From Volvox africanus (taxonomy: Eukaryota > Chlorophyta > Chlorophyceae > Chlamydomonadales > Volvocaceae): a stretch of 64,000 nucleotides of DNA. Each line of letters starts with the position of its first letter. Positions within the stretch are counted from its first letter, which is position 1. The stretch spans positions 467,001-531,000 of the forward strand of contig BSDZ01000035.1 of assembly GCA_030268105.1 (NCBI GenBank). The letters are read 5' to 3'. A program made the translations under genes and the position numbers. Positions 1 to 15,000 of this stretch are shown piece after piece. The notes under the pieces are model-generated. The model ran no database searches and was not told where the DNA came from. It worked only from the letters and a program-made list of their open reading frames with translations.

Positions 1-3000
1 CGCCATGTCACGACTATCTAAAGCTGCTTGTGTCCCGTTCGATGTCGCCTGTGACCGCATCACTGCTTCATCCACCCCGGAGACACCTGGGGCCCTATAC
101 GTGACGTGGGTTTAGGGCTTCCATGAACAAGTACCGTGTGCTATAGTGATCTACCTTACGATGGTGTTATGGAAGGGCGGATGGCTCCATGTCACCTTGC
201 CGAATGTTACTGGGTAGTCTTAACTTTCTACCTATGCTCTCGGGCCCGGCTTACGGCAGGTTTGTGGCGTCAGCCATGTCCGCTATATGTTATGAATATA
301 TCCTTTGGCTGCTAAGTTTTGTAGGAAGTTGCATAATAATGGGTTTGTGCTGGTAACAGAGCTGCGCGGTGAGCGGCACCCTGCTAACAGTCCATTACGA
401 AATATGAAAATGTAACACGATAACATACGCCATCCCAAAACCTGGTGGTCTAACATATTATCTGCCGTGCCGTGTAATGTCGGTCTTCATGCTTTCCTTG
501 ATGCGTCCAAACGGCATTTAGCTCCGAATTGGGTGACGGATGGCCACCGTTGGGCAGCATGGGCGGGTTCACGGCAGGGGGCCCTCGACGACACCAGGGC
601 GACTCGCGATGACTCTAGAGGCTGGCCATGATCGGATGCACTGTGTGCACTTCCCGCATGCTGTTCCCTCTCGGAAGACTTCACTGCGATGGATATAATG
701 AAAAGCAGGCTAGGAACCCGCGTGCATATCTCATTCACCCCATCTTGAATCAAATTATTAAAAATTTAATAAGATGAATGAAGGCAGCCATTGAGACGTT
801 GCAGCTTGTGCGTACTTCGTGCACCCTTACTAAGACTACACGCGGTTGGAACTCGGAAGCTCGGAACCACAGCGCTCTTGTCGGAATTAGGCAACGAAAC
901 AAGCATATTCACAAAGCATCGACCGTACAAGTTTAACAAAAGCAGAAACGTAAGGCCAAGATTTGGTTTGTGGTTGTCCTGACTATCAGGTGCGTAGGTA
1001 AAATACATAGCACATTATCAGGGATTATCAGCTCAAGTGCACAGTTAATGCAACTAGTTTGAAGATTACATTTTATTTGGCGTTTATCTAATTTTTGTTT
1101 CGTTATTTTTCGGGAAGTATTTTCCCGACGGGGTACCTACACCCTGGATGACTCCATCCTGGCATTATATCAACATTGCCTTGGCACTCATTTTGTACGA
1201 AGAGGGTACATAAGTGTGAACCTCACGCATGGATTTCCGTTGCATGCGGATTTCGGTACCAGATGCGTACGGCGTACAATCGAAGATGGTTTTCGAACAT
1301 CGAGTTAATATCTGGCTCTTGACATAACTTGCATTTGTCCTTACGTATGTAAATGAAGTCTGTTAAGTGACGGCACGGCGAATTGAGTGCGCGGGATTCA
1401 ACCTAACATTGTTTAGCAAGATGGAGATTAAATATTACGGCGTGCATTAATTTTCATTCTTAGGTTGCCAAAGGCGGGAAGTGAGAGGATAGGGAGTGTG
1501 TGGTCGAGCACGTGTACACGACCCGCCAGCCCAATGCCAGCCTCTGAGCACGTCGAAGTATACAGGCAATACATAGCTTATATGGCAGGCAGCGCGAGGA
1601 CAAGCCAGGTTGCCTATAATTTCACAATCGTTCCATGAACTGCTTGCTGCACAAGTGCACAGGGGCGCACCAAGGTGGACGCCGACACATGTTTACTTAA
1701 CAATTTTGTGTGTGCCTATCTCACACGCAATGAGCAGGCCAGAATGGCACATGAAAGACATGCCGCGAACTGTGTACAACTGTGCGACACAGTATATCCA
1801 GCCCCAGGGGATTTAGGTAGGAATTGTGTGCTTGTAGATGGCGGAGTTTGTAACAGGGTTTCACACCCTGGCTCTGTTCCTCTGCTATCCTGGGAATGAG
1901 AGCGACGCTTTCCTGCCTCGCGGGCGAAGAACGAGGCCATACACCAGGAACGGCGTGCTTTCAGTTCTGATGAACCATGCGGCAGATAATCATACTAACG
2001 ATATTGATCGAATCACATGACTGCATTGTTTAATGATGTGGCTGTTGTTTGATATGGTGCAATTATGGCAGCAAGTCGTGCGTGCAGTAATGCCTGAGGG
2101 CATATACAGAACTTGCCGTCCAGGGAGCAGCAGGGGCAATCAGGGGCCTACGCAGCTATCCGCCATCTGCACACAATACATACGGGCACACAGAACAGTA
2201 ATACTGAACGAGCTGCTATGGATCCATCGTGAGTCTGTCATTTCGCGACAGATTGTCAGTCTGTCGGAGATCGTCAGGGCACCCGGGGCTTACAGTCGTC
2301 CAAGACACTCAAGCTTAGCAGCTTACCACAGACGTAATTTGCAAGCGGCAGTGTAGACAATTAATTCTGAGCTTCATAATATTTTTGTGTGTTGTAATTA
2401 GTTTCTGCTGAACGTTTTCCGATAGTAAATGCCCGCTCAGAGGCGGATTGGGGGGCAAAGACCAAGAAGCTGACATGGAAATAATATAAAATACAAAATT
2501 TAAAAATGTACCATGACATTTTGTCCTGACAATCAAACCTTTTAACACGGTTCCTGGTCGAAGAGTGCTGGTGGCGCATGTGCATGGCCTTGGCTTAATG
2601 AAATAAATATCAATATGTCGTAATATAGCGATATTTGCTTACAGGTTAAATAGAAGCTATCCTACTTGCTGAAACGGCTGGGCCTCGACGGGTTCCGTAC
2701 AACCTTTGCTTGTGGGCGGGCGGAGATTGTCAGAGAGTTCATCCTCAGATATAGGTGGGGCTTCATAGTTTCGGTAACCGGGCTGGATATTCCTGCCCGT
2801 TCCGCGATCTATGCTGCGCGTTTCCAAGCGCTGCCTTCATAAATGGTGAATTTACGAAATACATAGTTCATGGTTACATTACTAACCTTGAATTGCTATA
2901 TGGCATTACATTAAGGACAGACATCATTTGCCTGGGCACTTCAGGAAAGCCGCAACACCCAGCCGGGAAATAGGTATCAGATCCGGCGTCCACACTGGGA

Positions 3001-3059
3001 CCGCTCAAACTATGGTCGAAATATGTTAAACTCAAAATGTCGGCAATAATGTACTAGTC
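1..3059. other. 5' flank without a supportable gene
   Basis: About 3 kb of AT-richer sequence upstream of the first giant gene. Open frames are short (all under about 110 codons), show no recognisable motif and do not form a phase-consistent exon chain. The distal promoter and 5' UTR of the downstream gene presumably lie here, but I see no core promoter element worth calling. Confidence 0.5.
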
Positions 3060-6000
3060 ATGCTAATTCGCCGCAGCCATGCTCATTCACTGGCGCCTCA
3101 TACGATGGCTATGTCTGGCTTGAAGCAGCGGTCGGCATTTTTAAGGGCTGATGCATGGCCAGGATTGTCAAACTGGAGGGCTACAATGACCGTACTGATG
3201 TTTATCCTCCTTACTTCTACCTGGTTGGGTAAGCATCCCGTGCGTCTCTAAACATGGCAAATATAGTCTTGCCTTGCCTTTCCATGTAAAAAACAAGCCA
3301 CATTGGTTGAGGTATCGGGGGAATATGGCGTTCGACCAGTTTCGGATGGGCACGAAATCTTCCCGGCAGGGTAGGTCTGGAAATCGTGCTAGGAGCATGG
3401 AAAGCTCATTGTTCTTATAACAATTGCGATAATTTCTTAAGGTCTAGGATGGATCAAAATCCATCACAGTGACCTTTGGGTCTTTTACCCTCGTGGTCTT
3501 TAACGTTTACTTCAGATTTCACGACTCAATATCTTCATTGCAACTGCTACTGCACTGAATTCACAAAGAGAATGATTTTAATTTCAACTGGTTCTTCATG
3601 GAGCGCGCTGCCACACATAGTATTTGTGAGATTGTGAGATTAATGTCAGGGCCCATCGTCATGGGCGGGCGCTGCGGTGCCGGGATGTCGGGAACCCTCA
3701 CAATCGGAATGGGTCCAGGGTTTTTCAATCCACTGAACGTGCCTGAATAGCGTTCCGAATATCCTAAACCCTACTAAGGAGAAGAACTGAGGGAAACGAC
3801 GACCGAAGCCCACGGTTTCTTGGAGGCGGGGCACGACAGGCAGACCCTTCATCAGCTCAGACGCAATGCAGCCAAATGTGCAAGTCGCTAATCCATTCAC
3901 TGGGACCAGGCGTGAATTCGCACGACGTGTTTGTGTTGCATCCCTTGCCCTGGTCCCGCGTTGACACTGACAGTCTGCACGGCAGCGCACACGGCAAGAG
4001 CCGTACATGCCGATAAGTACGCCGTGAATGGCAATGCTGCTGCCAAACCTGGCGGCGATGGAAGCTCTGGAGCCAACGTAATGGGCAGCAGCGGCAGTAG
4101 CAGCGGCAGTAGCAGCGGCAGTAGCAGCTACGGCAGGAGTATTATCGACGGAACAGAGGGTACGGACGCAGATGCCGGACAGGGCAGTGCAAGGTCGCTG
4201 GTGGACGTTATGTGAGTGCTGTTGCAGTACGACGCCGCACAATGAGAGACTTGCTTAGGAAGTAAACTGTGACTGGAGAATAGATGCTGCTTGCGCCTGC
4301 AGCAGATCTGATCTCCCCCAATCTGCTGTCGAGGCCCCGGGGCTTGCAAGATCACATGCGGGGCCTAGGCGCCTCTTCGGCCTAACAAACGTGGGGCCTG
4401 GTTGACAAGTGCTGTGGGTGTGGGCATGTGATGCGGCCATGCCGTGCACTCCCTGAAACGGCATGGAAACCGTACATATTGTATGCATTTAGTATGCATC
4501 CGTACTGTGCAACCTCGGCAACAGGTAGTACTCATTTATTTAATATGCAAATTGCTTCATGCAATAGAAGTATTATTCCAGTACCTGGCATTGCGTCAGT
4601 TTGTGTTCCGCCACTTCCCACGCGGGACTCCGAGCCGCGCGCCTCTCATGTCGCCGTTCTCTTTCGTGTAAGTAGAGGAAACTTAACACCTGACTGCTGT
4701 GTCCGCAAGAATTCCTCCCGTCACGCCTCACGTTGAGCACCGGGAGGATAAAGCCTTTCATCACTCTCGCCGCCACACTGCTCCTTAAAGTTGACGTCAT
4801 ACGAATGCTCGGGGTCTCCCGTACAATACTGCAGTGCTGCGCGCCTATCATTTCAGTACGGACGTTGCACGCGAGGCACCAACAACAACCCCTACCGACT
4901 CGTGATTACCAGCAATGTGTCAGAGGCGAGTAACAAACATGGGTCGGGTTGAGCGGCACGGAGCCGCGGAGTGAAAGGGGTGTGTGTCAACCTGCGGCAG
5001 CTGCGTAGAGGCACGTGGAGAGGGGTTTCCGCAGCCTTGTGTGTGTTTGTATCGCTCCGTTCTGATGACGTCAGTGTTTGTAGTGGCGCGGCAGCGGCAT
5101 GGAAGGTCGGGACAGTAGTCGTGGCCTGCCGGTGATGGCCCGAGATGTGTTATCTGATTACCGGCGATAACAATTCTTCCGTTGCTAATGTGGCAGACGT
5201 AGCAGATATTGCAGCAGCGGAAGCGGCAGGAACCGGTATTTCAGAAACAAAAATAGTCTCCGAATCCGAATCCGAATCTGGTGCCGGCTATGATTGCTGC
5301 CTTCTGAAGGGACCGCTAGGGTCTGAGCGACGATACAGCTTAATCGCCCGCTCGTGCCTGCCCTTTGGCGTCGGTCCCTCCTGGTTCTCCATGCCGTGCT
5401 CGCGCACAGGGTAATGGCGCCTCGAAGGTCTGCTTCCGCCTGGCGGTGTCGCGTGACTGCTCTGACCTGGACCCCACGCAGCGCCCGGGGGTGTGTTGCC
5501 GGGAGCTGGTGCGTCACGTGCACAAGATCTATCTGGAGACCGGTGAGAGGCCCTATGGGGGCATCACTTGAGAGGGGACCAGAATGGGATGTGGATGAGC
5601 CCCCGGTCTGTTAGGCTGGGATCGAAGTTACCTCGACCCCGGTGTAACACCATCTCCCTCCCCGTGTATGTTTATGTGTGTATGTTTATGTGTGTATGAA
5701 TGTGTGTGTATGTGGCACGCTGGGGATGAGACTGGGACTCATAGCTTCCCAAACCCTCTTTTTGCCTCCACCTCGCCATCTGCACCCACCCCAACCACCG
5801 GATCTCCGGATGCTGTGTGCGGTTCCTTACCCCGTGGAACTGAGTTTTCAATCCTTGCTTCCTTTGCACCTTCGTCCACGTTGCGGGGTTTTGTCTGCTC
5901 CTTCACGGCTGCCCGTGTTCCACAGACCCCCTGTGCAAGGGAAGCTTACTGAGTAGCTCCATCAATGACTTACCGGGTCGGTCGTGGATGTGGGAGGCCG

Positions 6001-9000
6001 CGGGTCCTACCGCGGCGCTGAAGCTCTCTCCCGCAAACCTCAATTCAACACAGGTGCGATACTCACCTGGTACACCGTTACATCCCTGGAATGGATGAAT
6101 GGATGAAGAATGCAACCCAGTTTATGTTTGTATGTGTTTGTGTGGTGCGTGTGTGCAAGCATCTGTTCCTCCTTCATTGGCTTGTTTCTTTAATGCTGAC
6201 GTCTTCGTGCTTAACCCCCATCACCCTTCCCATCCGCCCCCCCTCAGGCACTTCGCACGGAATTCTGTTTTCACCTGGGAGCGCCGTGTCCCTCGATGAG
6301 GCAGCTCTGTGGTGGTAGTACGGCATCTTGCAGGTACGAATATGTACGAGAAACGTTACATAAGCTCATTTGGCAGCAACAGACTATCATCCCTTGCAGT
6401 ACAGACCACAGCATAAAGGCTGGGTACATGGCCAGTCCGGTTTTCCTGTTTTGTCGTCGAGGTATTGGGTCTTGGCCCAGACCAACTTGGAGCACGTAAC
6501 GAACTAACGGCCAGTCAGTCGTTCCATTTGTTGGTCCATCCGGAGCGAAGCAGGGCAGTTCCCGACCGGGCAGCGGACGGCTCTAAAACTTCCCTATGTC
6601 CCAACCCAAGGATCCCTCAGGGCAGGCTTCCTAACGACGGCTCAGAGTTTTCTCGCTGACCGGGCCCTTGTCTGCAGCTTTGGAGTAACCCTACCGTGGA
6701 TGTAATGGGCATTAATCGTAATTTCAATATGTCACAATTATTATGAAAGCAAATCCTCACGACACGCTGTTGTAGGGCATAGGGCCGTTGGATGACATTC
6801 ATACGGCAGACAGCGTATAGCTTATTTTCACCGCATCGAGCTGTATCATCGCAGCCAAGCGACGGACAGAGGCCGATGTTCGGTCGCACCCCTACTTCCT
6901 CTTCGCGCACAGGTTCTCCCTGTGGTCCGCCGCGGGGGTCAGCGGCGCTGACGGCGGGTTCTGCTGCTTGTTGGGGAACATGGACCTGGGCACGGCACAG
7001 CCACCAACACTGTCGCCGAGACTACCATCGCCTGCACCCAACGCTCCATGTTCTGGGCCACCGGTGCCTCCGAAACCCAAACCACCGAATCCTTCCCGAG
7101 AGCCACCGCCGCCACCATCTCAGCCCCCCGTTAGGCCGCCAGTAAACCCGTATCCGCCCGTGCCATTGGAACCGCCGGTGCCAAGCCCTTCATCGTTGAG
7201 GCTGCCCCCTTCACCGCCGTTCTCACGACTACCCCCACAAAGTCCATCAGTACTTCCATCCATCCCGTTTTCCCCCCAGCCATTTCCCCAGCTGCAACCA
7301 GGTCGAGCGCATCCACCATCACCGCCATCGCCACCACGACCGAGAAGACCTCCACCGTCATCGCCCACTGGAGGTGGCGGTCGGCCACCTAGCCCGCCTT
7401 CCCCTATCAATGTGTCGCTACAGCCGCCGCTGCCGCCGCCCCCACCACCCCCACCACCGCGGTCCTCATCCCCGCTCCCGTCTGTTCCACCGCGCCCACC
7501 GCTGCCCCCTGTCATTCTGGAATCACCACCGGCATCACCGCCACCAGCGGCAAGTTCCATCCCACCCCTTCCACCCTCTTGGTCTCAATCTGCACCACCT
7601 TCACCTTCACCAGCATCTTCACCATCTCCACGACAACAACCACCGCTCCTTCCCTACCCTTCTCCACTGCGAAAGGCCCCATCCAGTCCACCATCTCCAT
7701 CCCCCCCAATCCCACAACAACCAAAGCCGTTGGGGCCTCCAGCGCAGCTACCACCACCACCTCCACCACCTCCACCAACGGGGCCGCAACCGGGACGACC
7801 GCAAGTTCCTCAGCTCGATCAGCCTCCCTCAGGTCCCTCAATTCCACTTGGGCCCTCATCACCACCAAATATACATCTCCTTGGTCCTCCCCCGCCAAGC
7901 CCCCTGCCGCCCTCACCGCCACCCCCAAGCCCCGTGCCGCCCTCACCGCCACCCCCAAGCCCTATACCACCATCACCGCCACCCCCAAGCCCTATACCAC
8001 CATCACCGCCACCTCCAAGTCCACAGCCTCAGCTTGGGCCGTTACATCCCATATCGATGACATCCCCTCCCTTTGCTCCCCCCCATCAACCAACACCTAT
8101 GACCCCAACACCTTATCCTCCCCTTCCATCACCCTCTCCACAACCAGTGCCCGATCCGCCACCGCGAATAAAGCCGCCATCCCGGCCTAAGACATCGCCA
8201 CCTCCACCTCCGCCATCCCTAGTGCCACCAAGTAGTCCCCTATCTCTACCTGTGCCCTCGCCTCCATCTTCCCTACCGCAATTTCCATCAACAACATCGC
8301 CGTTGCTGCCATCACCTCCACCACCTCCACCGCCTCCAAGACCCAGATCTCCATCGATAGCTCTATTGCCACAATCACCTCAACAACCAGAGTCATCATC
8401 ACATCCATCCAAACCGCCAAGCGATAAACCTACCCCTTCACCACCACCTCCGCAGGCGCTGCAGACGCCGCTGTCACTTCCGCCGTCTCCGTCTGTCCCC
8501 GCACCGCCTGGTTACCCTCCAGTCTCCCCATCCGACCCTGCACCACCATCTACCCCGCCGAGCTACCTACCCTATCCCCCTCCCCCGCCGCCGTCGCCGC
8601 CGCCCCCTCCTCCGTCGCCATCCCTTCCGCCTGTGTACGACAGTCCGCCACCCAGTGAGCCTCCGGCGTCTCCGTCTGTCCCCGCACCGCCTGGTTACCC
8701 TCCAGTCTCCCCATCCGCCCCTGCACCACCATCTACCCCGCCGAGCTACCTACCCTATCCCCCACCCCCGCCGCCGTCGCCGCCGCCGCCACCTCCTCCG
8801 TCACCATCTCTTCCGCCTGTGTACGACAGTCCGCCACCCAGTGAGCCTCCGGCGTCTCCGTCTGTCCCCGCACCGCCTGGTTACCCTCCAGTCTCCCCAT
8901 CCGCCCCTGCACCACCATCTACCCCGCCGAGCTTCCTACCCTATCCCCCTCCCTCGCCGCCGCCGCCGCCGCCCCCTCCTCCGTCACCATCTCTTCCGTC

Positions 9001-12000
9001 TGTGTACGACAGTCCGCCACCCAGTGAGCCTCCGGCGTCTCCGTCTGTCCCCGCACCGCCTGGTTACCCTCCAGTCTCCCCATCGGCCCCTGCACCACCA
9101 TCTACCCCGCCGAGCTACCTACCCTATCCCCCTCCCCCGCCGTCGCCGCCGCCGCCACCTCCTCCGTCACCATCTCTTCCGCCTGTGTACGACAGTCCGC
9201 CACCCAGTGAGCCTCCAGCGTCTCCGTCTGTCCCCGCACCGCCTGGTTACCCTCCAGTCTCCCCATCGGCCCCTGCACCACCATCTACCCCGCCGAGCTA
9301 CCTACCCTATCCCCCACCCCCGCCGCCGTCGCCGCCGCCGCCACCTCCTCCGTCGCCATCTCTTCCGCCTGTGTACGACAGTCCGCCACCTAGTGAGCGT
9401 CCGGCGTCTCCGTCTGTCCCCGCACCGCCTGGTTACCCTCCAGTCTCCCCATCCGCCCCTGCACCACCATCTACCCCGCCGAGCTACCTACCCTATCCCC
9501 CACCCCCGCCGCCGTCGCCGCCGCCGCCACCTCCTCCGTCACCATCTCTTCCGCCTGTGTACGACAGTCCGCCACCCAGTGAGCCTCCGGCGTCTCCGTC
9601 TGTCCCCGCACCGCCTGGTTACCCTCCAGTCTCCCCATCCGACCCTGCACCACCATCTACCCCGCCGAACTACCTACCCTATCCCCCTCCCCCGCCGCCG
9701 TCGCCGCCGCCGCCACGTCCTCCGTCGCCATCTTTTCCGCCTGTGTACGACAGTCCGCCACCCAGTGAGCCTCCGGCGTCTCCGTCTGTCCCCGCACCGC
9801 CTGGTTACCCTCCAGTCTCCCCATCGGCCCCTGCACCACCATCTACCCCGCCGAGCTACCTACCCTATCCCCCACCCCCGCCGCCGTCGCCGCCGCCGCC
9901 ACCTCCTCCGTCACCATCTCTTCCGCCTGTGTACGACAGTCCGCCACCCAGTGAGCCTCCGGCGTCTCCGTCTGTCCCCGCACCGCCTGGTTACCCTCCA
10001 GTCTCCCCATCCGCCCCTGCACCACCATCTACCCCGCCGAGCTACCTACCCTATCCCCCACCCCCGCCGCCGTCGCCGCCGCCGCCCCCTCCTCCGTCAC
10101 CATCTCTTCCGCCTGTGTACGACAGTCCGCCACCCAGTGAGCCTCCGGCGTCTCCGTCTGTCCCCGCACCGCCTGGTTACCCTCCAGTCTCCCCATCCGC
10201 CCCTGCACCACCATCTACCCCGCCGAGCTACCTACCCTATCCCCCTCCCCCGCCGCCGTCGCCGCCGCCACCTCCTCCGTCACCATCTCTTGCGCCTGTG
10301 TACGACAGTCCGCCACCCAGTGAGCCTCCGGCGTCTCCGTCTGTCCCCGCACCGCCTGGTTACCCTCCAGTCTCCCCATCGGCCCCTGCACCACCATCTA
10401 CCCCGCCGAGCTACCTACCCTATCCCCCACCCCCGCCGCCGTCGCCGCCGCCGCCACCTCCTCCGTCACCATCTCTTCCGCCTGTGTACGACAGTCCGCC
10501 ACCCAGTGAGCCTCCGGCGTCTCCGTCTGTCCCCGCACCGCCTGGTTACCCTCCAGTCTCCCCATCCGCCCCTGCACCACCATCTACCCCGCCGAGCTAC
10601 CTACCCTATCCCCCACCCCCGCCGCCGTCGCCGCCGCCGCCCCCTCCTCCGTCACCATCTCTTCCGCCTGTGTACGACAGTCCGCCACCCAGTGAGCCTC
10701 CGGCGTCTCCGTCTGTCCCCGCACCGCCTGGTTACCCTCCAGTCTCCCCATCCGCCCCTGCACCACCATCTACCCCGCCGAGCTACCTACCCTATCCCCC
10801 TCCCCCGCCGCCGTCGCCGCCGCCACCTCCTCCGTCACCATCTCTTGCGCCTGTGTACGACAGTCCGCCACCCAGTGAGCCTCCGGCGTCTCCGTCTGTC
10901 CCCGCACCGCCTGGTTACCCTCCAGTCTCCCCATCCGCCCCTGCACCACCATCTACCCCGCCGAGCTTCCTACCCTATCCCCCACCCCCGCCGCCGTCGC
11001 CGCCGCCGCCACCTCCTCCGTCACCATCTCTTCCGCCTGTGTACGACAGTCCGCCACCCAGTGAGCCTCCGGCGTCTCCGTCTGTCCCCGCACCGCCTGG
11101 TTACCCTCCAGTCTCCCCATCCGCCCCTGCACCACCATCTACCCCGCCGAGCTACCTACCCTATCCCCCACCCCCGCCGCCGTCGCCACCGCCGCCACTT
11201 CCTCCGTCGCCATCTCTTCCGCCTGTGTACGACAGTCCGCCACCCAGTGAGCCTCCGGCGTCTCCGTCTGTCCCCGCACCGCCTGGTTACCCTCCAGTCT
11301 CCCCATCCGCCCCTGCACCACCATCTACCCCGCCGAGCTTCCTACCCTATCCCCCACCCCCGCCGCCGTCGCCGCCGCCGCCACCTCCTCCGTCACCATC
11401 TCTTCCGCCTGTGTACGACAGTCCGCCACCCAGTGAGCCTCCGGCGTCTCCGTCTGTCCCCGCACCGCCTGGTTACCCTCCAGTCTCCCCATCCGCCCCT
11501 GCACCACCATCTACCCCGCCGAGCTACCTACCCTATCCCCCTCCCCCGCCGCCGTCGCCGCCGCCGCCACCTCCTCCGTCGCCATCTCTTCCGCCTGTGT
11601 ACGACAGTCCGCCACCCAGTGAGCCTCCAGCGTCTCCGTCTGTCCCCGCACCGCCTGGTTACCCTCCAGTCTCCCCATCCGCCCCTGCACCACCATCTAC
11701 CCCGCCGAACTACCTACCCTATCCCCCACCCCCGCCGCCGTCGCCGCCGCCGCCACCTCCTCCGTCGCCATCTCTTCCGCCTGTGTACGACAGTCCGCCA
11801 CCCAGTGAGCCTCCGGCGTCTCCGTCTGTCCCCGCACCGCCTGGTTACCCTCCAGTCTCCCCATCCGCCCCTGCACCACCATCTACCCCGCCGAGCTACC
11901 TACCCTATCCCCCACCCCCGCCGCCGTCGCCACCGCCGCCACCTCCTCCGTCGCCATCTCTTCCGCCTGTGTACGACAGTCCGCCACCCAGTGAGCCTCC

Positions 12001-15000
12001 GGCGTCTCCGTCTGTCCCCGCACCGCCTGGTTACCCTCCAGTCTCCCCATCCGCCCCTGCACCACCATCTACCCCGCCGAACTACCTACCTTATACCCCA
12101 TCCCCGCTGCCTTCACCGCCGCCCCCTCCTCCGTCGCCATCTCTTCCGCCTGTGTACGACAGTCCGCCACCCAGTGAGCCTCCGGCGTCTCCGTCTGTCC
12201 CCGCACCGCCTGGTTACCCTCCAGTCTCCCCATCCGCCCCTGCACCACCATCTACCCCGCCGAGCTACCTACCCTATCCCCCACCCCCGCCGCCGTCGCC
12301 GCCGCCGCCACCTCCTCCGTCACCATCTCTTGCGCCTGTGTACGACAGTCCGCCACCCAGTGAGCCTCCGGCGTCTCCGTCTGTCCCCGCACCGCCTGGT
12401 TACCCTCCAGTCTCCCCATCGGCCCCTGCACCACCATCTACCCCGCCGAGCTACCTACCCTATCCCCCACCCCCGCCGCCGTCGCCGCCGCCGCCACCTC
12501 CTCCGTCACCATCTCTTCCGCCTGTGTACGACAGTCCGCCACCCAGTGAGCCTCCGGCGTCTCCGTCTGTCCCCGCACCGCCTGGTTACCCTCCAGTCTC
12601 CCCATCCGCCCCTGCACCACCATCTACCCCGCCGAGCTACCTACCCTATCCCCCTCCCCCGCCGCCGTCGCCGCCGCCGCCACCTCCTCCGTCACCATCT
12701 CTTCCGCCTGTGTACGACAGTCCGCCACCCAGTGAGCCTCCGGCGTCTCCGTCTGTCCCCGCACCGCCTGGTTACCCTCCAGTCTCCCCATCCGCCCCTG
12801 CACCACCATCTACCCCGCCGAGCTACCTACCCTATCCCCCACCCCCGCCGCCGTCGCCGCCGCCGCCACCTCCTCCGTCACCATCTCTTCCGCCTGTGTA
12901 CGACAGTCCGCCACCCAGTGAGCCTCCGGCGTCTCCGTCTGTCCCCGCACCGCCTGGTTACCCTCCAGTCTCCCCATCCGCCCCTGCACCACCATCTACC
13001 CCGCCGAGCTACCTACCCTATCCCCCACCCCCGCCGCCGTCGCCGCCGCCGCCACCTCCTCCGTCGCCATCTCTTCCGCCTGTGTACGACAGTCCGCCAC
13101 CCAGTGAGCCTCCGGCGTCTCCGTCTGTCCCCGCACCGCCTGGTTACCCTCCAGTCTCCCCATCCGCCCCTGCACCACCATCTACCCCGCCGAGCTACCT
13201 ACCCTATCCCCCACCCCCGCCGCCGTCGCCACCGCCGCCACTTCCTCCGTCGCCATCTCTTCCGCCTGTGTACGACAGTCCGCCACCCAGTGAGCCTCCG
13301 GCGTCTCCGTCTGTCCCCGCACCGCCTGGTTACCCTCCAGTCTCCCCATCCGCCCCTGCACCACCATCTACCCCGCCGAGCTTCCTACCCTATCCCCCAC
13401 CCCCGCCGCCGTCGCCGCCGCCGCCACCTCCTCCGTCACCATCTCTTCCGCCTGTGTACGACAGTCCGCCACCCAGTGAGCCTCCGGCGTCTCCGTCTGT
13501 CCCCGCACCGCCTGGTTACCCTCCAGTCTCCCCATCCGCCCCTGCACCACCATCTACCCCGCCGAGCTACCTACCCTATCCCCCTCCCCCGCCGCCGTCG
13601 CCGCCGCCGCCACCTCCTCCGTCGCCATCTCTTCCGCCTGTGTACGACAGTCCGCCACCCAGTGAGCCTCCAGCGTCTCCGTCTGTCCCCGCACCGCCTG
13701 GTTACCCTCCAGTCTCCCCATCCGCCCCTGCACCACCATCTACCCCGCCGAACTACCTACCCTATCCCCCACCCCCGCCGCCGTCGCCGCCGCCGCCACC
13801 TCCTCCGTCGCCATCTCTTCCGCCTGTGTACGACAGTCCGCCACCCAGTGAGCCTCCGGCGTCTCCGTCTGTCCCCGCACCGCCTGGTTACCCTCCAGTC
13901 TCCCCATCCGCCCCTGCACCACCATCTACCCCGCCGAGCTACCTACCCTATCCCCCACCCCCGCCGCCGTCGCCACCGCCGCCACCTCCTCCGTCGCCAT
14001 CTCTTCCGCCTGTGTACGACAGTCCGCCACCCAGTGAGCCTCCGGCGTCTCCGTCTGTCCCCGCACCGCCTGGTTACCCTCCAGTCTCCCCATCCGCCCC
14101 TGCACCACCATCTACCCCGCCGAACTACCTACCTTATACCCCATCCCCGCTGCCTTCACCGCCGCCCCCTCCTCCGTCGCCATCTCTTCCGCCTGTGTAC
14201 GACAGTCCGCCACCCAGTGAGCCTCCGGCGTCTCCGTCTGTCCCCGCACCGCCTGGTTACCCTCCAGTCTCCCCATCCGCCCCTGCACCACCATCTACCC
14301 CGCCGAGCTACCTACCCTATCCCCCACCCCCGCCGCCGTCGCCGCCGCCGCCACCTCCTCCGTCGCCATCTCTTCCGCCTGTGTACGACAGTCCGCCACC
14401 CAGTGAGCCTCCGGCGTCTCCGTCTGTCCCAGCACCGCCTGGTTACCCTCCAGTCTCCCCATCCGCCCCTGCACCACCATCTACCCCGCCGAGCTACCTA
14501 CCCTATCCCCCACAACCGCCGCCGCCGCCGCCGCCACCTCCTCCGTCACCATCTCTTCCGCCTCTGTACGACAGTCCGCCACCCAGTGAGCCTCCGGCGT
14601 CTCCTTCTGTCCCCGCACCGCCTGGTTACCCTCCAGTCTCCCCATCCGCCCCTGCACCACCATCTACCCCGCCGAGCTACCTACCCTATCCCCCACCCCC
14701 GCCGCCGTCGCCGCCGCCGCCCCCTCCTCCGTCGCCATCTCTTCCGCCTGTGTACGACAGTCCGCCACCCAGTGAGCCTCCGGCGTCTCCGTCTGTCCCC
14801 GCACCGCCTGGTTACCCTCCAGTCTCCCCATCCGCCCCTGCACCACCATCTACCCCGCCGAGCTTCCTACCTCATCCCCCTCCCCCGCCGCCGTCGCCGC
14901 CGCCCCCTCCTCCGTCGCCATCTCTTCCGCCTGTGTACGACAGTCCGCCACCCAGTGAGCCTCCGGCGTCTCCGTCTGCCCCCTCACCGCCTGGTTACCC

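Noticed and set aside
3646..4242. 198-codon minus-strand frame rich in Ala/Thr opposite the Gly/Ser linker
   Set aside because: Antisense shadow of the GGCAGTAGC microsatellite, with no recognisable domain.
4600..4667. Candidate third exon of gene A between TCAG and a strong GTAAGT
   Set aside because: Its 68-nt length breaks the phase needed by the next exon and it lacks the cysteine motif. The 82-nt exon at 4835-4916 fits both phase and motif.
5145..5414. Open frame containing YDCC and YSLIAR as a possible pherophorin exon of gene A
   Set aside because: Some resemblance to the head motif, but no acceptor or donor gives the needed phases, and a better exon is found upstream.
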